From positions 1-50,422 of the forward strand of contig CAYSXY010000011.1 in NCBI GenBank assembly GCA_964435165.1: a DNA stretch of 50,422 nt, in the 5' to 3' direction. The DNA is from CAYSXY01 sp964435165. Its GTDB lineage: Bacteria > Pseudomonadota > Alphaproteobacteria > Rickettsiales > RI-342. A program made the position numbers and the translations under genes. The notes under the pieces were generated by a model, which saw only the letters and a program-made list of their open reading frames with translations, was not told the origin of the DNA and did no database searches. Every line of letters begins with the position of its first letter. Within the stretch, counting starts at the first letter, position 1. Below, piece after piece: positions 24,186-34,009 of this stretch.

Positions 24186-25871
24186 TCAGGCTGTTTTGAT
24201 GTCATGCATCAACGTCTCAACCAAAGCAGCCTTAAAGCCAATTTCACGCAATCTATTCTGTAGATAGTCTGGTGAGATACCGCTTTTCGCATTGGTTCTG
24301 GCCCAATTCTCCCATTCCGGTGAGATAGCGTTCAATTGATTATATTGTTTAAATGTCAACTCTTTATCTTTGAAAAGCCAGAAATCTTTGTCGATGCTGT
24401 TTTCCGCATCATTGGCGATGGCTTGCATGGCCTCGAGCGGTTCAAGTTTTTGCGCCAGTGCCTGCTCGGCATAGTGACGCGCCTTCTCAGGCTGTCCTGC
24501 TTTGCAGTAACAGGTGGCTAGCAGCACCAACGGATGTTGCTGACGATCATAGCAGGGAGTAAACGGCGCATCGCCAATGCTTTCAACGGCAGCCGACAGC
24601 AGTGGCAGTGCGTTGAGATAATGATGTTGCCGCATATAGTTGGTTGCCAGCAGGCAATAGGCGTGCGGTTTGCTACTATCCAGGGCTAACGCTTTGTAGG
24701 CCCAGTTTTGTGCTTCCTCCTGTTGCTTTGCATGAAAGAAGCGGGCTGCCATCAATAGCGCAACCTCATATTGCCTGTTTTTCGGTGCATGAGTGCCGTT
24801 GTGATAGGTCTCGGCCAACTGTAATGTCATGTCATCATCGTTATTGTAACGAATTTGCAGCGTCACAAAGCAGTGTTGATACCAGTCTTTCGTATCATCA
24901 GTCAGTTTCGCTCCCGCCTGTTCCAGCCTGGTTGTACAACGTGATGCCATCTGCGGGCTGATACGCCGCGCGGCAAAATCAATACCGAGTAATTCCTGAT
25001 ATTCTGCCAGTTCCCGTGCCGAGCCAAGACCGAATTGTTCGATATCCTGGGCATAACCCGGCTCGATCGTCTTTGCCATTCCTAACAGATAATGCATACG
25101 TGCGGTTGAGCGTTTGCGTCGTTCTGTCCATTCCGGGTTATCATCCCAATTTAAGGGGCGTGTTTTGGTGACGTGGTAGATATGATAGACGGTTGGGTGT
25201 TGCGGTGAGTATATATTCCAGCCATGGGTCCAGGCGCGTGCGGCCATGCCTGCCTGTTCGCCCCAAAAATAGATATGCGGATCATACGGCACCTCTTCGA
25301 ATAGACGACTTGGGGCGAAGAGCAATCCACCTGCAATGCTGTAATTTATGACGGGCCGTGGCGGTGCCTGATTAAGCGTGACCGTGAGTGATTGCTCCAT
25401 CGGGATGCCTTCATCATTTATCCGTGCCGGGTAGAGATAGGTCGTAATGTCACGATTATAGGTATCCGGTGGAATGAAGCTTGGCGCATAATGCGAGAGT
25501 AGATTACGCTCCCCCTGGCATTGTGCTAGCATGTCGAGTAGCAGCCGGTCCCAATCCTGTTCGAAGCGCATATGGCTGTCGATTTGCAGGGTGTATTCCT
25601 CATCTTGCCTTAGTGACTGCGCAATATCGCGTGCCCAGCATACCCCGTTACTTTCACTGTAATGATGATGTGATTCACGCACCTGCTCCGGCCGTTCATA
25701 CGGCACCTCGAAGCAATGCTGGTCTTCTGTTTCGTCAACCTGCCAGCAAATGCCGACAGTGACTCGCTCCGGCTCCGCTGCTTTGGCGAATAAATCTCGC
25801 ACCGTGTGCTGGCATTCAGGGTCACGGTATGCCGGAATTTGCACAAATATACGGGGATGAGAGTGCGACAT
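24186..25871 (-). CDS. GlcNAc-type glycosyltransferase with C-terminal TPR region
   Basis: This 561-aa protein has an N-terminal domain like the PF11397 GlcNAc transferases: IFVQIPAYRDPECQHTVRDL (8-27), ICWQVDE, and the metal-binding Asp98-Ser-His100 in TLQIDSH. A conserved IAGGLLFAPSRLFEEVPYDP and an FWGEQ element continue the fold to about 270. From about 350 the chain is helical with TPR-like repeats (AQNWAYKALALDSSKPHAYC). It probably transfers GlcNAc or a related sugar in the cytoplasm to a protein or glycan acceptor. It is the first gene of a likely minus-strand group of three. The acceptor is unknown. Confidence 0.85.
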   Translation of the reverse strand: MSHSHPRIFVQIPAYRDPECQHTVRDLFAKAAEPERVTVGICWQVDETEDQHCFEVPYERPEQVRESHHHYSESNGVCWARDIAQSLRQDEEYTLQIDSHMRFEQDWDRLLLDMLAQCQGERNLLSHYAPSFIPPDTYNRDITTYLYPARINDEGIPMEQSLTVTLNQAPPRPVINYSIAGGLLFAPSRLFEEVPYDPHIYFWGEQAGMAARAWTHGWNIYSPQHPTVYHIYHVTKTRPLNWDDNPEWTERRKRSTARMHYLLGMAKTIEPGYAQDIEQFGLGSARELAEYQELLGIDFAARRISPQMASRCTTRLEQAGAKLTDDTKDWYQHCFVTLQIRYNNDDDMTLQLAETYHNGTHAPKNRQYEVALLMAARFFHAKQQEEAQNWAYKALALDSSKPHAYCLLATNYMRQHHYLNALPLLSAAVESIGDAPFTPCYDRQQHPLVLLATCYCKAGQPEKARHYAEQALAQKLEPLEAMQAIANDAENSIDKDFWLFKDKELTFKQYNQLNAISPEWENWARTNAKSGISPDYLQNRLREIGFKAALVETLMHDIKTA

Positions 25872-26002
25872 AATTCAGTCCATCTGTTGTGACAGGGGGG
25901 TATTATGCCTGTCCATGATGGCGGACGCAAATAATGCTGGTCATCATGAAGAAAAACGCATAGCCTGCGGCCACTTTTGCGCAACTATCCAATGGGTGTC
26001 TC

Positions 26003-27115
26003 ATGGAATTTCTGTTCGATTCCGTACACACAATTATTTCTTTTCTCGTCATTATTTCCGTGATCGTTTTCATTCACGAATATGGTCACTACAAGGTGGC
26101 ACGCTGGTGCGGCGTGCGGGTGGAGCAGTTTTCAATCGGCTTTGGCCGTGAAATCTGGGGATGGAATGATAAGCATGGCACGCGATGGAAGCTGAGCCTG
26201 CTGCTTATTGGCGGTTATGTGAAAATGTTTGGAGATGCCGATCCGGCAAGCTCACCCGATAGTGATAAGCTGGACGGGATGACAGACGAAGAGAAGAAAG
26301 TCGCTTTTGATTATAAGCCCTTGTGGAAAAAAGCACTGGTTGTCGTTGCCGGGCCTGCGGCCAATTATATTTTGGCAATTGCGATTATGGCCGGGTTTTT
26401 TATCTGGGTTGGCTATCCGCAAACACCTGCCGTTGTGGGCGGCGTGATGGAAGGCAGTGCCGCCGAGCAAGCCGGGTTGCAGGAGGGGGATCGCATACAG
26501 GTCATTTATGGCCGTGAGGTTACTTTGTTCAATGAGGTTCAGCGGGTCGTGCAGATGTATCCGGATACCGAGATGGATCTGCGGATCGAGCGTGACGGTA
26601 ATGTGATCGATTTAATGATTACGCCGACCTTGCAGGAAAGTACGGATATGTTCGGCAATCCGGTGCGTGTAGGTCTTATTGGGGTCACGGCCCAGGCATT
26701 GGAGCGTAAGCCATTGTCCGTGGGAGAGGCGATTCCCAGCGCGGTGTCGGAAGCATGGCATATGTCGGTGCAGACATTGACCGCCATTGGCGAGATCATC
26801 ACCGGGAGGCGAGGGACAGAGGCATTGGGCGGGCCGATTCGTATCGCGCAATATTCCGGACAATCGGCAGAGCAAGGCTTGCTGACGGTATTATGGTTCA
26901 TGGCCGTGCTGTCATTGAATCTTGGTCTGATTAACCTGTTGCCGATTCCCATGCTCGATGGGGGACACTTAATGTTCTATGCGATTGAGGCCGTGACTGG
27001 CCGGCCGCTCGCACAACGCTTTCAGGAATATGCTTTTCGTTTTGGATTCATCATGTTGATTAGTTTGATGTTATTTGTGACGGTGAATGATCTTATGCAG
27101 CTCAATCTGTTTTAG
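26003..27115 (+). CDS. rseP: Site-2 intramembrane zinc protease RseP/MmpA
   Basis: This 370-aa M50 metalloprotease cuts transmembrane regulators such as anti-sigma factors in the inner membrane. The zinc motif HEYGH lies at residues 25-29 in TM1. A PDZ domain follows at about 130-210 (AEQAGLQEGDRIQVIYGREV), and LDGGH, the third zinc ligand, is at 318-322. Length is close to that of alphaproteobacterial MmpA. It heads the envelope cluster; dxr and cdsA, which usually precede it, are not upstream. The gene before it is divergent, so its promoter must lie in 25872-26002. Confidence 0.97.
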   Translation: MEFLFDSVHTIISFLVIISVIVFIHEYGHYKVARWCGVRVEQFSIGFGREIWGWNDKHGTRWKLSLLLIGGYVKMFGDADPASSPDSDKLDGMTDEEKKVAFDYKPLWKKALVVVAGPAANYILAIAIMAGFFIWVGYPQTPAVVGGVMEGSAAEQAGLQEGDRIQVIYGREVTLFNEVQRVVQMYPDTEMDLRIERDGNVIDLMITPTLQESTDMFGNPVRVGLIGVTAQALERKPLSVGEAIPSAVSEAWHMSVQTLTAIGEIITGRRGTEALGGPIRIAQYSGQSAEQGLLTVLWFMAVLSLNLGLINLLPIPMLDGGHLMFYAIEAVTGRPLAQRFQEYAFRFGFIMLISLMLFVTVNDLMQLNLF

Positions 27116-27284
27116 ATCATGATCTCATCATGCTGATAGCATGGTGAGTTATTCGCTGGACTTTCACCCGCAGTGGCGTTAATTCACTATATGGTGTTTG
27201 TTAACTCTAACGATACTATATATTGCGAAATAATTGGTGTTATCTTCCGCTCACCTTAACCTGTCTGCTCAAAGGAAATCAGAC

Positions 27285-29597
27285 ATGATGGGTACTATGC
27301 AAACATCATCTGATGCGTTAGTTGCTTCTCCCCTCTTCCGCCTGACCTCACTGTTGATCTGTGTCTTGTTGCTTTCGGGTACATTCGCATCGTTTGCCGT
27401 GGGTCAGACCGTCATCTCTCGCATTGATGTCGAAGGGGTGAAGCGTGTGGATGAAGACACGATTCGCTCCTATTTAACGTTAAAGCCAGGAGAAGAAGCG
27501 ACCTCGTCAGAGATGAATGCGTCGATCAAATCGCTCTATGCTACGGGTCTGTTTTCTGACGTTTCGATTCAGCCGGTGGGTGATGTGCTGAGAGTATCGG
27601 TAACAGAGAACCCTCTGATTAATCGTGTGGCCTTTGAGGGTAATGATAAATTAGAATCGGATGAGTTAGGTAAAGAAATTCAATTGCGTTCGCGTTCCAT
27701 TTATACGCGCACGAAAGTGCAACAGGCGGTTGAACGTATTTTAGATCTGTACCAGAAAAATGGGCGTTTTCAGGCTCAAGTCTCCCCCAAGATTATTGCG
27801 CTGGAGCAAAACCGGGTTGATCTGGTGTTTGAAATTGATGAGGGGCCGCTCTCCAAAGTGCAAAAAATCTATTTTATCGGGAACCAGGTCTACACTGACA
27901 GCCAGTTAGAAGATGTGGTGAATACTGAAGTGGAGCGCTGGTATCGCTTCTTCTCTAGCAGCGACATTTATGATCCTGACCGGCTGGAATATGACAAGGA
28001 GTTGCTCAGACGTTATTATATTGAACGTGGCTATGCTGATTTTAAGGTATTGTCGGCCATTTCGGAACTCACACCCGAAGGCGATGGGTTTGTCGTTACC
28101 TTCACCATAGAAGAGGGCGACCGTTACGCACTGAGCGACGTTGCGATCAATAGTGAAATTCCCGATCTCTCTCCGGAAGAATTACGCGGAGTGGTGTCAA
28201 CGGAGGCTGGTGAGACTTACAATGCACTCGCGGTAGAAGATTCCATTGAATTTATCACGGAAGCACTGGGTGACCGGGGCTATGCCTTTGTGGATGTGCG
28301 CCCGGATATGGAGCGTAATGAAGAGAATGATACAATCGCCTTAACCTATAATATCAAGGAAGGGCCGCGCGTCTATGTGGAGCGTATTGATATTGCAGGC
28401 AATGTCAGAACATTGGATGAGGTGGTGCGTCGCGAATTCAGGTTAGATGAGGGTGATCCATTTTCGACTTCCAAGTTACGTCGGAGTGAGCAGCGGATTC
28501 GTAATCTGGGATTTTTTGAGCGTGTTACCATTGATACAAAAGAGGGGAGTGCGCCAGATTTAGCCGTCATTGATGTCGATGTTGAAGAGCGCTCTACGGG
28601 GGAATTGACGCTTGGCGCAGGGTTTTCAACCGTTGATGGCCCCTTAGCGGATATTGGCGTTCGCGAGAACAATCTGCTGGGCGAAGGGAAACAACTTAAT
28701 TTGAATTTGATGCTGGCGGCAGAGCGTCAGGAGATTGATTTGGGCTTTACTGAGCCGTATTTCCTCGGGCGTGATATTAGTGCCGGTTTTGATCTTTTCA
28801 GCATAAGGCAGGATCTGCGGGCGGAAAGCTCGTTTGACCGGCAAATAACCGGCGGTACATTACGCGCGTCCTATGCGATGTCTGAGCATTTGCGTCATGC
28901 GTTGAATTACACGATCCGTCAGGATGAAGTGACCAATGTGGCCGCGAATGCTTCACGCTTTATTCGTGATCAGGAAGGCGAATATATGACGTCGATGGTC
29001 GGGCATACACTGACCTATGACAAGCGTGATAATCGTTTTGAGCCGACGGAAGGCTATATATTGCGCCTGCGACAGGATGTTGCCGGTCTCGGAGGGGATG
29101 CGCAGTATTTGCGTAATGAGGCGCGTGCAATGTGGTTTCATTCTATCCTGCCGCAATGGGTGTTTAGCGTGTCCGGTGATGCTGGCTATATTGTTGGGCT
29201 AGGGGAAGATATTCGCATTAATGACCGCTTCTTTATCGGTCAACGCCAGATTCGTGGTTTTAATAATGCGGGGATCGGGCCGCGCGATCTGACAACCGCT
29301 GATGCCCTGGGCGGTAACATTTATTATGCGGGTTCCATGGAGCTGTTGATGCCGCTGTTTTTAGAAAATGATGCAGGTTTCCGCTGGGCCGTTTTTGCGG
29401 ATGTTGCGAGCCTATGGGATTCGGAAGAGAGCGACCCCAATGTTGTGGATGAGATGACGCCTCGTGTGACGGTGGGCGTAGGCATTGCATGGCGTTCACC
29501 GGTTGGCCCATTGCGGCTGGACTTTGGCCATGCGATTGTCAAAGAAAGCTATGATGAGACGGAGCTGATTCGCTTCAGCTTTGGCACACGTTTCTGA
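27285..29597 (+). CDS. bamA: Outer-membrane protein assembly factor BamA
   Basis: BamA (770 aa) is the core of the BAM complex that folds beta barrels into the outer membrane. A signal peptide is followed by five POTRA domains (about 38-370), beginning VISRIDVEGVKRVDEDTIRS, and then a C-terminal 16-strand barrel. The L6 loop motif IRGF is present near residue 657 (GQRQIRGFNNAGIGPRDL), and the chain ends in Phe (RFSFGTRF), as outer-membrane proteins do. AAAGGAA precedes ATG 27285; an in-frame TTG at 27234 is less likely. It lies between rseP and the skp gene, the standard order. Confidence 0.97.
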   Translation: MMGTMQTSSDALVASPLFRLTSLLICVLLLSGTFASFAVGQTVISRIDVEGVKRVDEDTIRSYLTLKPGEEATSSEMNASIKSLYATGLFSDVSIQPVGDVLRVSVTENPLINRVAFEGNDKLESDELGKEIQLRSRSIYTRTKVQQAVERILDLYQKNGRFQAQVSPKIIALEQNRVDLVFEIDEGPLSKVQKIYFIGNQVYTDSQLEDVVNTEVERWYRFFSSSDIYDPDRLEYDKELLRRYYIERGYADFKVLSAISELTPEGDGFVVTFTIEEGDRYALSDVAINSEIPDLSPEELRGVVSTEAGETYNALAVEDSIEFITEALGDRGYAFVDVRPDMERNEENDTIALTYNIKEGPRVYVERIDIAGNVRTLDEVVRREFRLDEGDPFSTSKLRRSEQRIRNLGFFERVTIDTKEGSAPDLAVIDVDVEERSTGELTLGAGFSTVDGPLADIGVRENNLLGEGKQLNLNLMLAAERQEIDLGFTEPYFLGRDISAGFDLFSIRQDLRAESSFDRQITGGTLRASYAMSEHLRHALNYTIRQDEVTNVAANASRFIRDQEGEYMTSMVGHTLTYDKRDNRFEPTEGYILRLRQDVAGLGGDAQYLRNEARAMWFHSILPQWVFSVSGDAGYIVGLGEDIRINDRFFIGQRQIRGFNNAGIGPRDLTTADALGGNIYYAGSMELLMPLFLENDAGFRWAVFADVASLWDSEESDPNVVDEMTPRVTVGVGIAWRSPVGPLRLDFGHAIVKESYDETELIRFSFGTRF

Positions 29598-29704
29598 GGC
29601 TATCTCAGCGATACAGTCATGCCTCCCGTCGATGTCGCATTGACGGCACGACAATATGGGTTATGGTATGCGCGAGTAAATGCATGTGTATGAAAGGAAA
29701 TGTT

Positions 29705-30250
29705 ATGCGTAGAATGATGCTGGTTGTACTGGCTTTTGCCTTCATGTTGGGACATCCGGTTTCAGCAAAGGCTGATGAGATAGGTGCACGTGTGGCCGTG
29801 CTGAATCTACAAAAACTGATGCGCGATTCGAAAGCATCACAATCGATTCGTAACCAGATCGAAAGTCGGCGCGAACAGTATCAAAAAGATATTTCAGCTG
29901 ATGAAGAGCGCCTGCGCCAACGTGATCAGGAGTTGACAGAACAGCGCGCCTTGTTATCTGCCGAAGCATTTGAAGAGCAGCGTCAGCAATTCAAGCAGGA
30001 AGTGACGGATGTTCAGCGTGACGTGCAACAGATGCGTGCCTCGCTTGATAAAGCGTACGGTTCGTCGTTAGCAGAAGTACAAGAGGCGATTACCGATATT
30101 ATCGCTGAACTATCCTCGGAAAAAGGGTTTGCCGTGGCATTGCCTGCCGGTCAGACGCTCTATTTCAGTCAAACGCTTGATATCACCGACGATGTGTTAA
30201 CACGTCTGGATTCTCGCTTGCCTGAAGTAGAAGTGAAGGTTGAGCAGTAG
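29705..30250 (+). CDS. skp: Periplasmic chaperone Skp/OmpH
   Basis: This 181-aa OmpH-family protein carries unfolded outer-membrane proteins across the periplasm to BamA. A signal peptide cleaved near residue 23 (AKA) is followed by VAVLNLQKLMRDSKASQSIR and a long coiled coil (QFKQEVTDVQRDVQQMRASL) that forms the tentacles, then a short core strand (KGFAVALPAGQTLYFS). ATG 29705 is chosen because AAAGGA lies upstream and a proper signal peptide results; starts at 29663 and 29690 are less likely. It lies between bamA and lpxD, the normal arrangement. Confidence 0.93.
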   Translation: MRRMMLVVLAFAFMLGHPVSAKADEIGARVAVLNLQKLMRDSKASQSIRNQIESRREQYQKDISADEERLRQRDQELTEQRALLSAEAFEEQRQQFKQEVTDVQRDVQQMRASLDKAYGSSLAEVQEAITDIIAELSSEKGFAVALPAGQTLYFSQTLDITDDVLTRLDSRLPEVEVKVEQ

Positions 30251-30290
30251 ATATTCAAGCTGTTGGCAGGGTAGGTGAGGGCGGCGTAAT

Positions 30291-31349
30291 ATGGCAGATC
30301 GTCGTTTTTTCGCGAGAAAAGGGCCGTTCACGCTTGCTGAGTTATGCGATATCGCATCATGTGAGCTCGACGGTGAGTCAGGGCAACAGGTAGAGGATGT
30401 TGCGCCGCTGCGTGAGGCCGCAGATGAGCATATCAGTTTCTTCGATAATCGAAAATATCGCCACGCATTTGAAGAATCACAAGCGGGCGCATGTATTGTT
30501 AAGCCGCAAGATGTCGAGCTGGCACCGGACTCTATGTCACTGTTGATTACACCTGCTCCTTATGTTGCGTATGCCATCATCGCTTCCACTTTTTACCCTG
30601 ACGCAATCAGGCCGGTATGCCTGCGGTCATCTGGTGTCGAAGCAACGGCGTCGATTGCTGATAGTGCCTTTGTGCATGATATGGCAACGGTTGGCCCACA
30701 TGTGTCGATTGGAGCGCGTAGTGAAATTGGCCCTTATGCCATGATCGGCCCGGGAGTGGAAATTGGCGATGATGTTATCATCGGTGCCGGTTGTACTATT
30801 ACACACAGTCTGATTGGTCATCGGGTGATTATTCACCCTGGTGCCAGTATTGGGCAGGATGGGTTTGGTTTTGCCCCAACGGATGAGGGGATGGTGAAAG
30901 TTCCGCAGTTGGGGCGCGTCATCATCGAAGACGATGTTGAAATCGGTGCGAATACAACGGTCGATCGTGGTAGCGGGCCAGATACGGTGCTTGGGCGTGG
31001 CACCAAAATAGATAATCTGGTACAAATCGGGCATAATGTGCGCATTGGTGAGAGCAGTGTGATCGTCGCGCAAACGGGCATTGCCGGAAGTACCCGCATT
31101 GGCCATGGTGTGGTCATGGGCGGGCAGGCCGGCATTGCCGGTCACTTATCGATTGGTGATGGTGCGCAGATTGCGGCGCAAAGCGGGGTGGCACAGGATG
31201 TTGCGCCAGGAATGAGTGTTGGCGGCACGCCATCGGTACCAATTCGTCAATGGCACAGACAAAATAGTTCACTCAGTCGGTTGGCAAAGCAGCGCGGTAA
31301 TATGCGTCCAAGACATGAACGCAGCTCTTATGATGATGACGCGATCTAG
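30291..31349 (+). CDS. lpxD: UDP-3-O-acylglucosamine N-acyltransferase
   Basis: LpxD (352 aa; E. coli 341) adds the second acyl chain to UDP-3-O-acyl-glucosamine in lipid A synthesis. A uridine-binding N-terminal domain occupies about residues 1-105, followed by many hexapeptide repeats of a left-handed beta helix (IGPYAMIGPGVEIGDDVIIG) and a C-terminal helix. The likely catalytic base is His248 in VQIGHNVRIG, matching E. coli His239. It is the first acyltransferase of the lpxD-fabZ-lpxA-lpxI-lpxB run; lpxC is not in the window. Confidence 0.97.
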   Translation: MADRRFFARKGPFTLAELCDIASCELDGESGQQVEDVAPLREAADEHISFFDNRKYRHAFEESQAGACIVKPQDVELAPDSMSLLITPAPYVAYAIIASTFYPDAIRPVCLRSSGVEATASIADSAFVHDMATVGPHVSIGARSEIGPYAMIGPGVEIGDDVIIGAGCTITHSLIGHRVIIHPGASIGQDGFGFAPTDEGMVKVPQLGRVIIEDDVEIGANTTVDRGSGPDTVLGRGTKIDNLVQIGHNVRIGESSVIVAQTGIAGSTRIGHGVVMGGQAGIAGHLSIGDGAQIAAQSGVAQDVAPGMSVGGTPSVPIRQWHRQNSSLSRLAKQRGNMRPRHERSSYDDDAI

Positions 31350-31544
31350 GCGTATTTTGTTTGCTTATTGCGAGAGTCATTGACGTTATCACATTTTTGC
31401 AGGCAGACAGCTGGGTTATTGCTTGCGATAGCCGTGTGTTCGCCTCATGCTATACGGGGGTTGTCTAATGGGTAAAATACTTGTCACGCCGCTATGCTGC
31501 GTGCTACTCAGCACTGACCAATCTTTTACTATCAGGTATTCACC

Positions 31545-32009
31545 ATGGCCGCTAAAGAATTAGATATTAAAGCCATCATGCAGCGCATCCCGCACCGCTA
31601 TCCTTTTTTACTGATCGATAAGGTGTTGGAAGTTGAGCCGGCCAATCGTATTTTGGCGCAGAAAAACGTGTCGATAAATGAGCCATTTTTCAATGGCCAT
31701 TTTCCTGGCAATCCGGTCATGCCGGGCGTGCTGATTGTCGAGGCGCTGGCCCAGGCGTCTGCCTTGATGGTGGCTGAGAGTTTGGGCGATGAACGGGCCT
31801 CATTAGTTTATTTTATGTCCATGGAAAATGCCAAATTCCGTAAGCCTGTGGTGCCGGGCGATGTGATGATGCTGGATGTTACCGCATTGCAAAATCGCCG
31901 CAATGTATGGAAGACGCATTGCGAAGCCAAGGTAGACGGCGCTGTCGTTACGGAAGTGAATATGACGGCGATGATTGCCGAGACGACAAAAGAAGCATTG
32001 CCTGCATAA
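31545..32009 (+). CDS. fabZ: 3-hydroxyacyl-ACP dehydratase
   Basis: FabZ (154 aa) dehydrates 3-hydroxyacyl-ACP during fatty acid elongation and so competes with LpxA and LpxD for 3-hydroxyacyl-ACP. The hot-dog fold signature IMQRIPHRYPFLLIDKVLEV (11-30) is followed by the catalytic pair His52 (FNGHFPGNPVMPG) and Glu66 (VLIVEALAQ). Length is normal. A 195-base gap separates it from lpxD, so it may have its own promoter. No strong ribosome binding site is visible. Confidence 0.98.
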   Translation: MAAKELDIKAIMQRIPHRYPFLLIDKVLEVEPANRILAQKNVSINEPFFNGHFPGNPVMPGVLIVEALAQASALMVAESLGDERASLVYFMSMENAKFRKPVVPGDVMMLDVTALQNRRNVWKTHCEAKVDGAVVTEVNMTAMIAETTKEALPA

Positions 32010-32271
32010 TATCGCCCATAATATCGCTATGTGCACCATCGCCGGTGATTGAAATATTTTGTTGATAGATGTGCCTTTTGCTGTAGCGCAGCATTGCTTA
32101 TAACAGCATCATGAATTTATAGCCGATTCACTTTATATTCAGACATGAAATGTAACGGCTATAAAGTCCGCGCTGCGGGTTGCGCCTTATGAGCGCACAA
32201 TTTTCCACACATTTCTGAATAGGAATGTGCGGGATAAACTAAAATATATGAATAAACGAGGTACTGCTCCG

Positions 32272-33096
32272 ATGACAACGCACATTCACCCTTCCGCCAT
32301 TGTTGAAGACGGCGCGGTTATTGGCGAAAATACACGCATCGGCCCCTATTGTGTGATCGGGAGTGATGTCCGCCTTGGCTATGGTGTGGTGCTGGAATCG
32401 CATGTGGTTATTCAGGGGCAGACCACCATCGGTGATCGTAGTCATATCTATCCCTTTGCCTGTGTTGGCCATGCCCCTCAGGATTTGAAATATCACGGCG
32501 AAAGCTCGTCGGTTGTTGTCGGCTCGCACACCGTCGTGCGGGAGCATGTGACGATTCATCCGGGTACGGAAGGCGGCGGACTGGTGACGGAAATCGGCGA
32601 TCATTGCCTGCTGATGGTCGGCAGCCATGTTGCACATGATTGCCAGTTGGGGCACCATGTCATTCTGGCCAATAATGCCACGCTTGCCGGGCATGTCACC
32701 GTCGGTGACCATGCCATTATTGGTGGCCTGTCGGCTATTCACCAATTCGTGCGTATCGGTCAGCATGCCATTGTCGGCGGTATGTCCGGTGTTGAACATG
32801 ATGTGATTCCCTATGGTTCGGCAATGGGTGAGCGGGCGCATCTGCAAGGGCTTAATCTGGTTGGGCTCAAGCGGCGCGGTTTTGATCGGGATGCGATCCA
32901 TCGCCTGCGTCATAGCTATAAGTCACTGTTTGAGTCGTCATCACACAGCTTTCAGGAGCGCGTTCAGGCCCTTGCGAAAGAAGCAGCGAATGATGCAGAG
33001 GTGCTTGATATTATTCGTTTTCTACAGGCTGATTCGTCCCGTTCTATTTTGCAGCCACCCCTTCCATCCACCACAACAGATGCTGTATCTGCCTGA
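32272..33096 (+). CDS. lpxA: UDP-N-acetylglucosamine O-acyltransferase
   Basis: LpxA (274 aa; E. coli 262) transfers a 3-hydroxyacyl chain to UDP-GlcNAc, the first step of lipid A synthesis. Hexapeptide repeats fill the N-terminal two-thirds (IHPSAIVEDGAVIGENTRIG), and the active-site segment GSHVAHDC contains His119 and His122, matching the E. coli His122/His125 pair. The C-terminal helical domain is typical. ATG 32272 gives the usual N-terminus; ATG 32248 and GTG 32227 would add unusual residues. A 262-base non-coding gap separates it from fabZ. Confidence 0.97.
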   Translation: MTTHIHPSAIVEDGAVIGENTRIGPYCVIGSDVRLGYGVVLESHVVIQGQTTIGDRSHIYPFACVGHAPQDLKYHGESSSVVVGSHTVVREHVTIHPGTEGGGLVTEIGDHCLLMVGSHVAHDCQLGHHVILANNATLAGHVTVGDHAIIGGLSAIHQFVRIGQHAIVGGMSGVEHDVIPYGSAMGERAHLQGLNLVGLKRRGFDRDAIHRLRHSYKSLFESSSHSFQERVQALAKEAANDAEVLDIIRFLQADSSRSILQPPLPSTTTDAVSA

Positions 33097-33169
33097 GGAG
33101 GTGATTGATTGCATCTCATGAAGCGCTTATAAGCAACAAGCGTGTTCAATTCATAATGCGGCAAATTCT

Positions 33170-34009
33170 ATGTCAGATGAGCCTGCACCGCTTGGTATTA
33201 TTGCCGGTGGCGGTGACTTACCCCGAATGATTGTGCAAGGTTGCCACAAGCAGGGTCGCCCTTGTTTTTTGGCGGCCGTGGAGGGAGAAGTGCAGCCGGA
33301 AATAATGGCGGAAGTACCATCTTGCACCATTACGCTTGCGCGATTAGGGCCGACCATTAAACAACTGAAAGAAGCAGGTGTAGAAAAGTTAGTGCTGGCA
33401 GGGCGTGTAAAGCGGCCGGCATTGTCTTCCCTAAGGCCTGACATGATGACGGCTCGGCTGTTGACGATGTTATCAAGCGCCCGTAACCAAGGTGATGACG
33501 CGATGCTTTCGACGATTATTCGTTTTTTAGAAAAACAGGGATTCTCAGTGCTCGCGGTTCAGGATGTGCTGGAAGATATTGTGGCTCGGCACGGTGTGAT
33601 GGGAAAACATCGGCCAGATAAGCGCGCCTTGCAGGATATTGAAATCGGTGCGCATGCTATTCGTCATATGGGCGTATTGGATATCGGTCAGGCCGTGGTG
33701 ATACAGCAAGGGCGTATCATGGCGGTGGAGGCGGCTGAAGGAACGGACGGGATGCTTTCACGTGTTAAACCTTTGCTTGCGGATCAGGCGGGTGGCGTAT
33801 TGGTAAAAGCAAAAAAACCCGGGCAGGAAGAGCGTGTGGATATGCCAGCCATCGGGCCAGATACGGTTGATCGCGTGAAGGAGGCCGGGTTGAGTGGAAT
33901 TGCCGTTGAAGCTGGGGCCGTCTTGATGCTGGATATTGAAATGGTGACGGAACGTGCCGCCGAGTGCGGTATCTTTATTTATGGCTTTGCCGGGCCAGAT
34001 AGCTCATGA
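33170..34009 (+). CDS. lpxI: UDP-2,3-diacylglucosamine pyrophosphatase LpxI
   Basis: LpxI (279 aa, DUF1009) hydrolyses UDP-2,3-diacylglucosamine to lipid X and UMP, replacing the unrelated LpxH in most alphaproteobacteria. The N-terminal domain begins LGIIAGGGDLPRMIVQGCHK. The C-terminal domain contains DIGQAVVIQQGRIMAVEAAE and EGTDGML, both typical. Length is normal. The stop overlaps the lpxB start by four bases (ATGA), so the two are translationally coupled, giving direct hand-off of lipid X. Confidence 0.97.
   Translation: MSDEPAPLGIIAGGGDLPRMIVQGCHKQGRPCFLAAVEGEVQPEIMAEVPSCTITLARLGPTIKQLKEAGVEKLVLAGRVKRPALSSLRPDMMTARLLTMLSSARNQGDDAMLSTIIRFLEKQGFSVLAVQDVLEDIVARHGVMGKHRPDKRALQDIEIGAHAIRHMGVLDIGQAVVIQQGRIMAVEAAEGTDGMLSRVKPLLADQAGGVLVKAKKPGQEERVDMPAIGPDTVDRVKEAGLSGIAVEAGAVLMLDIEMVTERAAECGIFIYGFAGPDSS

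Noticed and set aside
32239..32913. Long minus-strand frame across lpxA (224 aa)
   Set aside because: It is a shadow of the hexapeptide-repeat gene; its Asn/His/Met-rich product has no sense, and lpxA is certain.
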